Shown piece after piece: positions 1 through 6,314 of a DNA stretch of 24,101 bases. This DNA comes from a virus: positions 1 through 24,101 of IMG/VR virus record IMGVR_UViG_3300009285_002968. One strand, given 5' to 3'. Every line of letters begins with the position of its first letter. The stretch's first letter is position 1. The notes below the pieces were generated by a model. It searched no databases. It saw only the letters and a list, made by a program, of their open reading frames with translations, and was not told the DNA's origin. The position numbers were made by a program, and so were the translations under genes.

Positions 1-1
1 T

Positions 2-127
2 TCTCGTAAATCAGATTCCTATGTTTGTAAAAAATGTTTAGAATTAAAGAAACTCATTTTAAGACGAAATTTAAAAAATTTCGGCTATGACAAAGAAAGA
101 AGAATTAGAACAAAGAGAAGCGCTTAA
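2..127 (+). CDS. C-terminal end of a possible upstream gene (partial)
   Basis: An open frame enters from the left edge and stops at TAA 125-127, giving 41 residues with no start inside the window. It is basic and contains one CxxC pair (YVCKKC near residue 8), which could be half of a zinc knuckle of the kind seen in small phage DNA-binding proteins or HNH nucleases. It would overlap the terminase start by 41 nt. A terminase small subunit would be expected here, but nothing in these residues proves it. The other two forward frames are closed early in this stretch, which slightly favours this frame. It could also be chance. Confidence 0.3.
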   Translation, partial: SRKSDSYVCKKCLELKKLILRRNLKNFGYDKERRIRTKRSA

Positions 128-1646
128 AGAAGTTCTGCGTCGTTGTCAGGAATCTCCTCTTTTTTTTATTGAACGTGCTTTTAATTTAATTCCGCAGGAA
201 TTAAATTGCCAAAAGGGGCACGATCATAATTTTAAATCTTGTTATTCCCTTTTTGAAAAAGATAAAAATATCACATGGCAACAAGCGCAAGTATTACAAG
301 CTCTAGCTGATGGCAAGGCGGGACGCTCTTCCCGGCGTATTTCAGTTGCCAGTGGCAACAATATAGGGAAATCAACTATAGCGGCATGGGCGACTCTTTG
401 GTTTTTACTTTGCCATGAGCAGGCACAGGTATCGGTAACTTCTCCGTCTCAATCACAGCTCTATGATGTCCTCTGGAAAGAATGTAAGTTGTGGTTGGAT
501 AAGATGCCTCTAGGCCTCCGTGCCTTCTATGACTGGCAACAAACACATATTCGGATGACACCAAGCCCAAATACTTGGTTCGCCCGTGCGGCGACGGCGC
601 GGAAAGAAACACCGGAGGCATTTTCAGGAATTCACGGAGAAAATGTTTTGCTCGTGGCAGAGGAAGCAAGCGCTATTGATGACGCGATTTACAGCACTGC
701 GGAAGGAACGCTTGCTTCAGAGAATAGTCTAGTTCTCCTCATTTCAAACTATACCCGCGCGGAAGGATATTTTCATGATACTTTCACTAAAAATCGCGCC
801 TACTGGAAAAATTTTACATTCTCATCCGCAGAGTCTCCGCTTGTCCCACAGAGCTTTCTTGATATAAAGGCGGCGGAAGGATTGGACTCGGATGCGTATA
901 GGGTGTTCGTCTTGGGACTTCCTCCGCATGCGGAAGGAATGGATGAACAGGGCTTTATTCCACTTATTCAGCAAGGCGACCTGCGAATAGTTCCGGATGA
1001 AGGGAAGATGCCGGAGAACGCAAAGATGGGAGTTGATGTTGGAGGAGAAGGAAAAAACGAAACGGTGTGGGGAATACGAGACCAGTTTAGGGCGCGAATT
1101 ATTGCCAGAGAACCTTTCTCTACGCCTAAGTCGGTGGCGGAAAAAACGATAACTCTCATGTCGCATTATGGAATAATGGACGGCAAAATATATATTGATA
1201 ATTTTGGCGTGGGCGCGAATGTGGCGCAGGAGCTTGCGCTATCCCCTAAGCGCCTTAGGGTTCAGGCAGTAAATGTTGGGCAGGAGGCGATGGATAAGAA
1301 AAGCTATATAAATCTTCGGGCGGAGGCATATATGCGTTTCCGCAATTGGTTGCGCTCAGGAGGGGAACTTATGCGAAATGAAGATTGGAAACAGTTACTC
1401 TCTATTCGCTACAAGGTGGAGACTTCGGGTAAATATAGGATAATGTCGAAGCTGGAAATGGCTAAAAGAGGGATAAAGTCACCTGATGCGGGGGATGCCT
1501 TGATGCTTACATTTCTTGACCCGGAAGGGTCCCGCCGCTTTGGGCTTCCGTTATCGGACGCGGAGAAGGAAGATAGGATATTTAAAGAGCACATGCGATT
1601 AAAGAAATTATCCACTTTTAATAAACCGTCATTTCTGCGAAGATAG
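87..1646 (+). CDS. terL: Terminase large subunit (packaging ATPase/nuclease)
   Basis: This is the motor protein that docks on the portal, pumps DNA into the prohead with ATP and cuts the concatemer. The 519 residues have the usual two-domain layout. The N-terminal ATPase has a Walker A-like loop at about 89-97 (SGNNIGKST) and a Walker B strand at about 186-194 (NVLLVAEEAS, acidic pair at the end). The C-terminal RNase H-like nuclease has acidic motifs at D317 (MGVDVGG), D371 (YIDNFG) and D467/D470 (SPDAGDAL), the expected metal-binding set. Length is normal for the family. The start at 87 is the only reasonable one: an in-frame stop lies at 72-74 and the next Met is at residue 140. There is no clear ribosome binding site (aatttcggct precedes the ATG). 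The portal is not adjacent; it lies about 17 kb downstream. Confidence 0.96.
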   Translation: MTKKEELEQREALKEVLRRCQESPLFFIERAFNLIPQELNCQKGHDHNFKSCYSLFEKDKNITWQQAQVLQALADGKAGRSSRRISVASGNNIGKSTIAAWATLWFLLCHEQAQVSVTSPSQSQLYDVLWKECKLWLDKMPLGLRAFYDWQQTHIRMTPSPNTWFARAATARKETPEAFSGIHGENVLLVAEEASAIDDAIYSTAEGTLASENSLVLLISNYTRAEGYFHDTFTKNRAYWKNFTFSSAESPLVPQSFLDIKAAEGLDSDAYRVFVLGLPPHAEGMDEQGFIPLIQQGDLRIVPDEGKMPENAKMGVDVGGEGKNETVWGIRDQFRARIIAREPFSTPKSVAEKTITLMSHYGIMDGKIYIDNFGVGANVAQELALSPKRLRVQAVNVGQEAMDKKSYINLRAEAYMRFRNWLRSGGELMRNEDWKQLLSIRYKVETSGKYRIMSKLEMAKRGIKSPDAGDALMLTFLDPEGSRRFGLPLSDAEKEDRIFKEHMRLKKLSTFNKPSFLRR

Positions 1647-1649
1647 ATT

Positions 1650-1811
1650 ATGAATATATCTATCGAAGACAAAAAACAGTTGCAACAAATAATGGGATAT
1701 CCTGTGGAGGAAGTATTGGATAAGACTCTTTGGAGGGGGGTGGAGGCTATGATGAAAAGAAATATATGCCTTTACACGATCAGACTTTATCTGATGATTA
1801 GAAATAGATAA
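1650..1811 (+). CDS. Small unknown protein, possibly frameshifted
   Basis: A 53-codon frame begins 4 nt after the terminase stop and ends 3 nt before the next gene, so it fills the gap neatly. The first 27 residues (MNISIEDKKQLQQIMGYPVE...) look like a real helical protein. After the run of six G at 1735-1740 the frame changes character to Met/Arg/Leu-rich text. The -1 frame after the same run reads GGYDEKKYMPLHDQTLSDD and stops at TAG 1799-1801; this looks more natural. Either the G-run is a sequencing or assembly indel, or a -1 slip makes a product of about 49 residues. No function recognised. Confidence 0.45.
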   Translation: MNISIEDKKQLQQIMGYPVEEVLDKTLWRGVEAMMKRNICLYTIRLYLMIRNR

Positions 1812-1814
1812 ATT

Positions 1815-2039
1815 ATGAAAGAATCACCAATTATTCTTACTCCCGAACAGAAAACTGAATTTTTAAAAAAGAAACAGAAGGAGTTTATGAACTATGTCCA
1901 GAAGGCTGAAGCAGTTACGGGTATGGGTATTCGTCCAGTTGTCGAATATACGCCGTTTGGGGTAATCCCTAAAATAGTTATTGTGCCATTAGAAAAAAAA
2001 GATGACACTAAAAGCCCTCCGAAATCAAGCGATAATTAG
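1815..2039 (+). CDS. Hypothetical protein, 74 aa
   Basis: A short, lysine-rich protein. A helical, charged first half (EQKTEFLKKKQKEF) is followed by a stretch with beta character around residues 40-58 (PVVEYTPFGVIPKIVIVPLE) and a hydrophilic tail. It starts 3 nt after the preceding small frame and its last 38 nt overlap the co-chaperonin start in another frame, as in a tightly coupled operon. No ribosome binding site is visible. The position between terminase and capsid genes suggests a small assembly or structural accessory protein, but I do not recognise the family. Confidence 0.7.
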   Translation: MKESPIILTPEQKTEFLKKKQKEFMNYVQKAEAVTGMGIRPVVEYTPFGVIPKIVIVPLEKKDDTKSPPKSSDN

Positions 2040-2313
2040 TTACGAAGAGCCGGAAGATTACGCGGAGGGGAAAAGCGGAATAACGCTTCCTTCGCAGGTT
2101 ATGCTTAGGCGTTTTTTAAGAGGCCGCAGCCAAAAAGTTCTTGATAATCCGCCGGATATTGTTCGGTTGGGAACGGTTGTTTCTTCGGAAGCAATCCCTA
2201 CAGGAACAAGAATTTACTTTAATAAACATGACGGGCGCGAATTTAAGCACGAAGATAAAATATATTACGCAATTCCTGAGAAATGGATATTAGGATATGA
2301 GTTATCCACTTAG
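2002..2313 (+). CDS. GroES-like co-chaperonin (Cpn10 fold)
   Basis: The 103 residues follow the layout of GroES. A first strand (LKALRNQAIISYEEPE) is followed by a flexible acidic/Gly-rich loop at about 18-32 (YAEGKSGITLPSQ) that matches the GroES mobile loop, including a hydrophobic triplet I-T-L at 27-29 in the place of the I-V-L that contacts GroEL. The core follows: RLGTVVSSEAIPTGTRIYF, a G-D-R-E turn near 77-80, and KIYYAIPEKWILGYE. Known phage relatives such as T4 gp31 replace host GroES on GroEL so that the capsid protein can fold. The capsid gene lies 1.5 kb downstream, which fits that role. The start overlaps the previous gene by 38 nt; the region before position 2002 carries only an A-run, not a Shine-Dalgarno. 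The residue evidence is good but distant; specific action on the capsid protein is inference. Confidence 0.78.
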   Translation: MTLKALRNQAIISYEEPEDYAEGKSGITLPSQVMLRRFLRGRSQKVLDNPPDIVRLGTVVSSEAIPTGTRIYFNKHDGREFKHEDKIYYAIPEKWILGYELST

Positions 2314-2390
2314 AGTTTTTCTAAAATCTTTTTTTGTGATATTGATTAAGTATGCAGTCTAAACTCCCTAAGCCTAAAAAGAGAAAAACT

Positions 2391-2428
2391 AAGCCAAGCT
2401 ACTGACGTGTTCAAAGTTTGGCTTTTTT
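2391..2428 (+). terminator. Probable Rho-independent terminator
   Basis: AAGCCAA at 2391-2397 pairs with TTGGCTT at 2418-2424, and ACT 2400-2402 can extend the stem with AGT 2415-2417, leaving a small bulge. The second arm runs into a six-T tract (2423-2428). It follows the co-chaperonin gene and would separate the terminase/co-chaperonin unit from the capsid unit. It overlaps the GTG start that the longest reading of the next gene would use. Confidence 0.5.
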
Positions 2429-2445
2429 CATGGACGACGAGGCTG

Positions 2446-2778
2446 ATGCTGAAAATGGTTGACTTGCCTCCGGTGGAAGAAAGGGAACAGAGGATGGATG
2501 ACTGGCTTGCGGGAGCGTGGATGACTCCGGGATTTAGAAGCTATGTCGCTTACCGGAAAGAAGAATTGAAAAAAGAGTTGGCTTCAGGGATTGGGGGGCA
2601 TCCGGAACCGAGAGTGGCGTATCTTATCCGCTTCGGACAGCAGTATGAAGCACTCGCGCTAGGCACATTTGCCAAGCTGGCGTGGGAGCGTAAAGAGAGG
2701 CAAAAGAGAATTTCGCTGGCAAAGGAACAACCTTTGCCCACGAGAGAACGGCAACAGGGACCCCAGCCTGTTAAGTAG
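2446..2778 (+). CDS. Hypothetical charged helical protein
   Basis: About 110 residues with many Glu, Lys and Arg and a helical look (EEREQRMDDWLAGAW, YRKEELKKELA, AKLAWERKERQKR), ending in a Pro/Gln-rich tail. The frame is open back to a GTG at 2407 (123 aa), but that start lies inside a likely terminator hairpin. The ATG at 2446 or the one at 2455 is therefore preferred; a GAGG at 2439-2442 is badly spaced for either. It sits directly upstream of the scaffold-like gene. It could be a head-assembly accessory protein; I do not recognise the family. Confidence 0.65.
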   Translation: MLKMVDLPPVEEREQRMDDWLAGAWMTPGFRSYVAYRKEELKKELASGIGGHPEPRVAYLIRFGQQYEALALGTFAKLAWERKERQKRISLAKEQPLPTRERQQGPQPVK

Positions 2779-2809
2779 GGAGAATTACTGGCTTACCCAC
2801 CACGAGAAA

Positions 2810-3364
2810 ATGGAGAATGAAACAAACCCGGAAGTCATACCGGCGATACCAAACGAAGACGCAAGCGGAGATCCGTTAGATAAATTATTTAGCGAGAGTC
2901 CGGAGAAGGTCTTAGAGGAAGCGAAAAAATTTCGTGGGATAGCCCATCGTTTAGGCGAGAAGCCGCCCAAAGAAATTATCAAGGAAGTCCCTGTGATTGT
3001 GGAGAAACCAAAAGAATCTCCATATCTCACTAAAGAGGATTTTTATCGCTCGAACACTAAGAAGGCAAGGGTTTTGCTCGACCAGGAGGTTCAGGACAAC
3101 TTCGATGAGATTGCAAAACTTGCAGTTTCCAGAAGGGGTCAGGAAACTCCGGAAGATATAGCGGAAGATTATAAAGACGCATTCGTCGTCTGGAAATTCC
3201 GCAAAGGAGACTCGAAAGAGAATCCCGCGGCAGACCTCGCTACGACAGGTGTTCGTTCTCCGTCCGGAGGTGCTCCGAAAGAAGCGCCGAAGAAGGAAGA
3301 GGAAGACCCTCGTTTCCGAATACCAACTCCACCTACGGAGTGGTATCCTAAACCCTCAAAATAG
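2810..3364 (+). CDS. Probable capsid scaffolding/assembly protein
   Basis: The 184 residues are strongly hydrophilic and acidic, with a Glu-rich N-terminal half (SESPEKVLEEAKKF), a Pro/Lys linker (about 52-70, KEIIKEVPVIVEKPKESPY), a helical middle and a disordered Gly/Pro/Glu tail ending in PTPPTEWYPKPSK. Scaffolding proteins of tailed phages look like this and are encoded just before the major capsid gene, as here. The frame is open back to 2669 but that extension lies over the previous gene and has shadow-like composition; ATG 2810 (MENETNPE) is the natural start. No protease or conserved motif is seen, so the role rests on position and composition. Confidence 0.6.
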   Translation: MENETNPEVIPAIPNEDASGDPLDKLFSESPEKVLEEAKKFRGIAHRLGEKPPKEIIKEVPVIVEKPKESPYLTKEDFYRSNTKKARVLLDQEVQDNFDEIAKLAVSRRGQETPEDIAEDYKDAFVVWKFRKGDSKENPAADLATTGVRSPSGGAPKEAPKKEEEDPRFRIPTPPTEWYPKPSK

Positions 3365-3390
3365 TTTTTCATACAATTTATCTCCGCATT

Positions 3391-3412
3391 TATTAGATTA
3401 ATAACTAATCAA
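3391..3412 (+). promoter_or_regulatory. AT-rich leader before decoration gene
   Basis: The 22 nt upstream of the ATG start with TATTA and contain GATTA-ATAAC-TAATC, an inverted repeat. Related leaders, also starting with TATTA 22 to 24 nt before the start and containing CTAA elements, precede the major capsid gene (3841-3862) and the next gene (4856-4879). They carry no Shine-Dalgarno sequence and may be a shared start element of the capsid genes. Confidence 0.3.
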
Positions 3413-3832
3413 ATGCCATTTTTACCTTATAATTTCGATGAAGGAAGGGTTGTTTTGTTGCAAGTCGCAGCTACTACTTTCACAAAAGGCGATGCTTGCG
3501 TGCATGATGGCTCGGGGCAGATGGTCAAAGCTACAGCGGGAAATGGAGCGGGATTAATGTATGTTATTGCTGAAACCGTTTCAACAACCGCGACTGCCGG
3601 AGACCTTCACGCTTTTTGGGATGCGGGTCCAAGTATGGAGTTCGTTGCAAATACTACGGCAGATCCTACTCAAGCGCAGTGCGGAACTTTTGTTGACCTT
3701 GTGACTAACGCGGGGACATTGGACACGGCAGCTTCAACTGACGATCTTTTCTTTGTATCGAGAATTGACGGAGCGCTTGCTGACAGAAAAGTGATTGGTC
3801 ACTTTACTCCTTACGCTCCAGCCGTTGAATAA
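3413..3832 (+). CDS. Probable capsid decoration/stabilisation protein
   Basis: The 139 residues are beta-rich and lack charged helices. The N-terminal half contains a KGDACVHDGSGQMVKATAG stretch, the pattern of small beta-barrel proteins (DUF2190-like, lambda gpD-like) that sit on the capsid surface, and it ends in an acidic domain with VSRIDGALADRKVIGHF. The gene lies 30 nt before the major capsid gene, the classic place for a decoration protein. There is no Shine-Dalgarno; the start is preceded by an AT-rich leader that resembles the leader of the capsid gene. A head-stabilising role is likely, but family membership is by pattern only. Confidence 0.68.
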   Translation: MPFLPYNFDEGRVVLLQVAATTFTKGDACVHDGSGQMVKATAGNGAGLMYVIAETVSTTATAGDLHAFWDAGPSMEFVANTTADPTQAQCGTFVDLVTNAGTLDTAASTDDLFFVSRIDGALADRKVIGHFTPYAPAVE

Positions 3833-3862
3833 ACGGAATCTATTATTAACTAATTAACTTAA

Positions 3863-4846
3863 ATGCCATTAACTACTACAGATTATCCCAAACTCACCCA
3901 GAAACTGAACGAGGTTTTCAATGAATCAGCCTCGTCTGCTATGGAGGAGTGGATTGGGAGACAAATCTTTGATGTCATTGACACAGACTGGAAAATCTAT
4001 GACTACCTTTCATTGCATGGGGTAGGTGGATTTGCCAGGGTTGCTGAAGGTGGAGAGTTGCCGACTGTATCTTCCGTTGAGGGAGATTCGGCTGCTTGGA
4101 CACAGAAACGCTACGGGGACAAAATCTCTGTCACGAAAGATATGAGAATGTTCGACCGCTACGATCAGATGACGGAGGCGGTGTCTTCCGGCGTTGATGA
4201 AGCGTTTCACCTCGTTGACCAGTCAATGGCTGACGTTCTTACGAACGGTTTTAGCGGAACAACTTATACGGATGTATTCGGCGACACCGTTGCTAATACT
4301 GCGGTTGATGGGGTTGTTCTCTTCTCGGCTTCACACACAAATAACCTCAATTCGACAACTTACAGGAACTTGATTAGAAATGCCGCAGGGACGGCGAACC
4401 CGGCTCTCGATAGAGACCCGATTGTAAAGGCTCGCTCGGACGCGCGGACATTCAAAGATCCGAACGGTATCAACAGGCCGACAATGCTCGATACTCTCAT
4501 TGTATCAGCGGCGAATGAGGACTTGGCCGAAAGGCTAGTTTACTCGCAAGGCGTTGCAGGAACTCCGAACGTGGACATCAACCCAATTAAGGGCAAGATT
4601 AAAAATATAATCGTTTGGTCTAAATTGGACACTCGTTCAGATGGAACAAATACTTCTGCTTATTGGTTTATGTCTGATTCAAGAAAAGTAAAGAAATCTT
4701 TGAAAGCTCCATTTGCCCAGAAACCAAAAATGCAGGCGGCCGAACAGGTTACTGAAACCCAAAACTGGCTTTATCCGATTGACGCTTACTACGTTATTGG
4801 GATTGGTTACGTTCCTTTTGTCTGGGGTTCGACAGGAGCTAACTAA
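3863..4846 (+). CDS. Major capsid protein (HK97 fold, Mu gpT-like)
   Basis: The 327 residues form the shell subunit. Recognisable features in order are: an N-terminal helical arm with EEWIGRQIFDVIDTDW; a GELPTVSSVEGDSAAWTQKR stretch leading to DKISVTKDMRMFDRYDQM, similar to the E-loop/spine region; VVLFSASHTNNLNSTTYRNL, which recalls the LFS-x-H-N element of Mu gpT-type capsid proteins; PTMLDTLIVSAANEDLAERL; and a C-terminal WLYPIDAYYVIGIGYVPFVWG like the A-domain end. No protease domain is fused, and the length suits a mature-size subunit with separate scaffold. It follows the decoration-like gene and, further upstream, the scaffold-like gene. The start is the first ATG after an AT-rich leader. 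Confidence 0.9.
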   Translation: MPLTTTDYPKLTQKLNEVFNESASSAMEEWIGRQIFDVIDTDWKIYDYLSLHGVGGFARVAEGGELPTVSSVEGDSAAWTQKRYGDKISVTKDMRMFDRYDQMTEAVSSGVDEAFHLVDQSMADVLTNGFSGTTYTDVFGDTVANTAVDGVVLFSASHTNNLNSTTYRNLIRNAAGTANPALDRDPIVKARSDARTFKDPNGINRPTMLDTLIVSAANEDLAERLVYSQGVAGTPNVDINPIKGKIKNIIVWSKLDTRSDGTNTSAYWFMSDSRKVKKSLKAPFAQKPKMQAAEQVTETQNWLYPIDAYYVIGIGYVPFVWGSTGAN

Positions 4847-4879
4847 AGCTAGTTCTATTATCAGCTAACCGCTAAATCA

Positions 4880-5203
4880 ATGCTTAATTACGCAAATCTA
4901 GTTGGGCAAGGAAGAGCAAAAGACATCGGCATCCCCTGGACTCCAGAGGAAAACGAACTTCTGCATTTAATTGTTCAAGAGCGCGGTATGGCTCGCGTGA
5001 CAGTGGCGGATTATTTAAGGATGGGCGACATTGAATCTTTAGAAGATTTTGATGCAGTCATCAAAAAAGGAATAATTCCGCAAACACGTGAAGAGCTTGA
5101 AAAAGAAGCAAAAGCAAAGGGAGTGAACTTTGATGAGGGAACTCCTGACACAGTGCTTGCGAAGCACGTTGGTAAGGCGAAAGAAAAAAAGAAACCAAAA
5201 TGA
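4880..5203 (+). CDS. Small head-region protein with Lys-rich tail
   Basis: The 107 residues begin with a helical part (YANLVGQGRAKDIGIPWTPEENELLHLIVQERGM, in pieces) and continue with VTVADYLRMGDIESLEDFD, then end in a strongly basic tail (AKEKKKPK). The position right after the major capsid gene suggests a head-completion or connector protein. I do not recognise the family. Near its end the frame carries the heptamer A AAA AAG (5185-5191), correctly phased for -1 slippage, and the -1 frame leads straight into the next gene, whose ATG overlaps this stop (ATGA, 5200-5203). A minor fusion product is possible. Confidence 0.72.
   Translation: MLNYANLVGQGRAKDIGIPWTPEENELLHLIVQERGMARVTVADYLRMGDIESLEDFDAVIKKGIIPQTREELEKEAKAKGVNFDEGTPDTVLAKHVGKAKEKKKPK
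5185..5191 (+). promoter_or_regulatory. Candidate -1 ribosomal frameshift site (A AAA AAG)
   Basis: The codons GAA AAA AAG AAA contain a heptamer in the phase needed for simultaneous -1 slippage, the same heptamer as in E. coli dnaX. After slippage the ribosome would read GAA ACC AAA and continue in the frame of the 5200 gene. No clear downstream stem is seen, so efficiency is uncertain. Confidence 0.35.
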
Positions 5204-5676
5204 ATTACTTAAAACAAAATCATCTTGCGTTGCTTATAATTGCCTACTTGATTGCCGCCCCATTTTTAATGGGAAAGGAAGTGAAACTTCCTGATCTTGG
5301 AGCGTCAAATGCTCTTACCACCATTACGAATAGGTGGCGCTTCAGCACCGAAGGAAGTCAGTTTTCCAGGATTCTTCATGGAACTTGCAATCTCACGATA
5401 AATTCCGGTTATCTAAGCACTACGAATGCGTCAAATACGATGCAGGCGACCTGTGCGGTAACTGGAGTTGATTCAGGAGATGTTGTATTTGTTTCTATGC
5501 CACGAGCAAGTCTGATAGGGAATCAGGCCGTTCGCGTAGGCTTCTGGGCTATAGCTACGGAAGCAACTTCTACAGACCTCATTGGAGTAACAATTTTCAA
5601 TGGTTCTGGCGCAGCGACTACATCCTTCCCACTTGCAACGACTTCAGTTCAGTACCTAATCTTCGACACACCGTAA
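5200..5676 (+). CDS. Exported or membrane-anchored beta-rich protein
   Basis: The 158 residues begin with a Sec-type signal or anchor: a basic start, then a hydrophobic segment at about 9-24 (LALLIIAYLIAAPFLM). The remainder is Ser/Thr/Asn-rich and beta-like, with two cysteines near 64-81 that could form a disulfide after export, and a segment SGDVVFVSMPRASLIGNQAV that resembles trimeric beta modules at the ends of phage fibre proteins. It carries TEATSTD, the ATST-type sequence common in Patescibacteria exported proteins. The ATG overlaps the previous stop by 4 nt. Its stop codon lies within the base of a long stem-loop. A role at the cell surface or on the virion is inferred; no enzyme motif is seen. 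Confidence 0.7.
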   Translation: MNYLKQNHLALLIIAYLIAAPFLMGKEVKLPDLGASNALTTITNRWRFSTEGSQFSRILHGTCNLTINSGYLSTTNASNTMQATCAVTGVDSGDVVFVSMPRASLIGNQAVRVGFWAIATEATSTDLIGVTIFNGSGAATTSFPLATTSVQYLIFDTP

Positions 5677-5732
5677 TCCTTTCACTTAGTCGCTCGCTCT
5701 TGTGAAACGGGCGATTAAGATGAGAGGGTTAC
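5673..5732 (+). ncRNA. Long stem-loop between two exported-protein genes
   Basis: Arm 5673-5693 pairs with arm 5711-5732 over about 20 base pairs, with one small internal loop (C5685 against two bases) and a 17-nt loop at 5694-5710. The start of the stem is GTAATCC against GGGTTAC. Several pairs are G-U and work only in RNA of the + strand; the opposite strand would have A-C mismatches. The stem ends before AAAAAAATTATTAG rather than a T-tract, so it is not a typical terminator. It may protect or process the mRNA. Confidence 0.55.
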
Positions 5733-5762
5733 AAAAAAATTATTAGTTTAAAAAAATAATAA

Positions 5763-6314
5763 ATGAAAAAAAATAGATTACTCTTTTTCTCTGGCCTAGC
5801 CGCTCTTCTCTTTGGCGGACTAGGCCTTTCTGTTGAAGCAAATCCATCTGGGTTCTTTACTAACTGTGCTACTAATACATCAACGTCCACCGTTAGCTTG
5901 ATGACCGCTGGCACTGCTACCACCACTCTTACTTGTAATCTTGGAGGAGCCGATCAAAGAGCTGTGGAGTCTGCCGTGTTAACGATTTTCTTCAACGCTT
6001 CTTCTACCTCCTCTGTTCTTAAGGGGAATCTTGAATACTCAAATAACGGAATCGATTGGTTTGAGAACAACCTTGGAGATCTTACTGATGTTGCGACTAC
6101 AAGCCCGACTGCTTCAATCGGAGCGGTTAAGGGATTTTCGATGCAGTATGCCTCCTCTTCACAGGGGCAACTTGGGCTGGCTAAACGAAACTATATCTCC
6201 AAAATAATGGAGGTCAAAACTCCAACTCGATATATCAGGGTGATTTTCTCTCTACCCGCTGGTTCGGCGAACGGAGGTGTCTGGGCACAGATTATAGGCA
6301 AGAAACAAAACTAA
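5763..6314 (+). CDS. Secreted protein with cleavable signal peptide
   Basis: The 183 residues start with a textbook signal peptide: KKNR, a hydrophobic core from about 6 to 22, and a likely cleavage after VEA at residue 26. The mature part is Ser/Thr-rich and beta-like (TSTSTVSLMTAGTATTTLTC), contains two cysteines near 35 and 58 that could pair, and has a region EYSNNGIDWFENNLGDLTD followed by TPTRYIRVIFSLPAG, which looks like a carbohydrate-binding-type or discoidin-like beta-sandwich. The ATST-like bias again recalls Patescibacteria surface proteins. It lies between head and tail genes of a phage, where exported proteins are unusual. The start follows an A-rich leader with no ribosome binding site. 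Function unknown. Confidence 0.75.
   Translation: MKKNRLLFFSGLAALLFGGLGLSVEANPSGFFTNCATNTSTSTVSLMTAGTATTTLTCNLGGADQRAVESAVLTIFFNASSTSSVLKGNLEYSNNGIDWFENNLGDLTDVATTSPTASIGAVKGFSMQYASSSQGQLGLAKRNYISKIMEVKTPTRYIRVIFSLPAGSANGGVWAQIIGKKQN

Noticed and set aside
2352-2405. 17-codon basic frame (MQSKLPKPKKRKTKPSY)
   Set aside because: Too short and overlapping the likely terminator; no sign of translation beyond an ATG.
2407-2445. GTG start at 2407 giving a 123-residue protein
   Set aside because: It would place the start inside the hairpin and T-tract at 2391-2428; ATG 2446 or 2455 is more likely, though 2407 cannot be excluded.
5673-5740. Stem-loop as a classic terminator
   Set aside because: The stem is followed by A residues, not T, on the coding strand.
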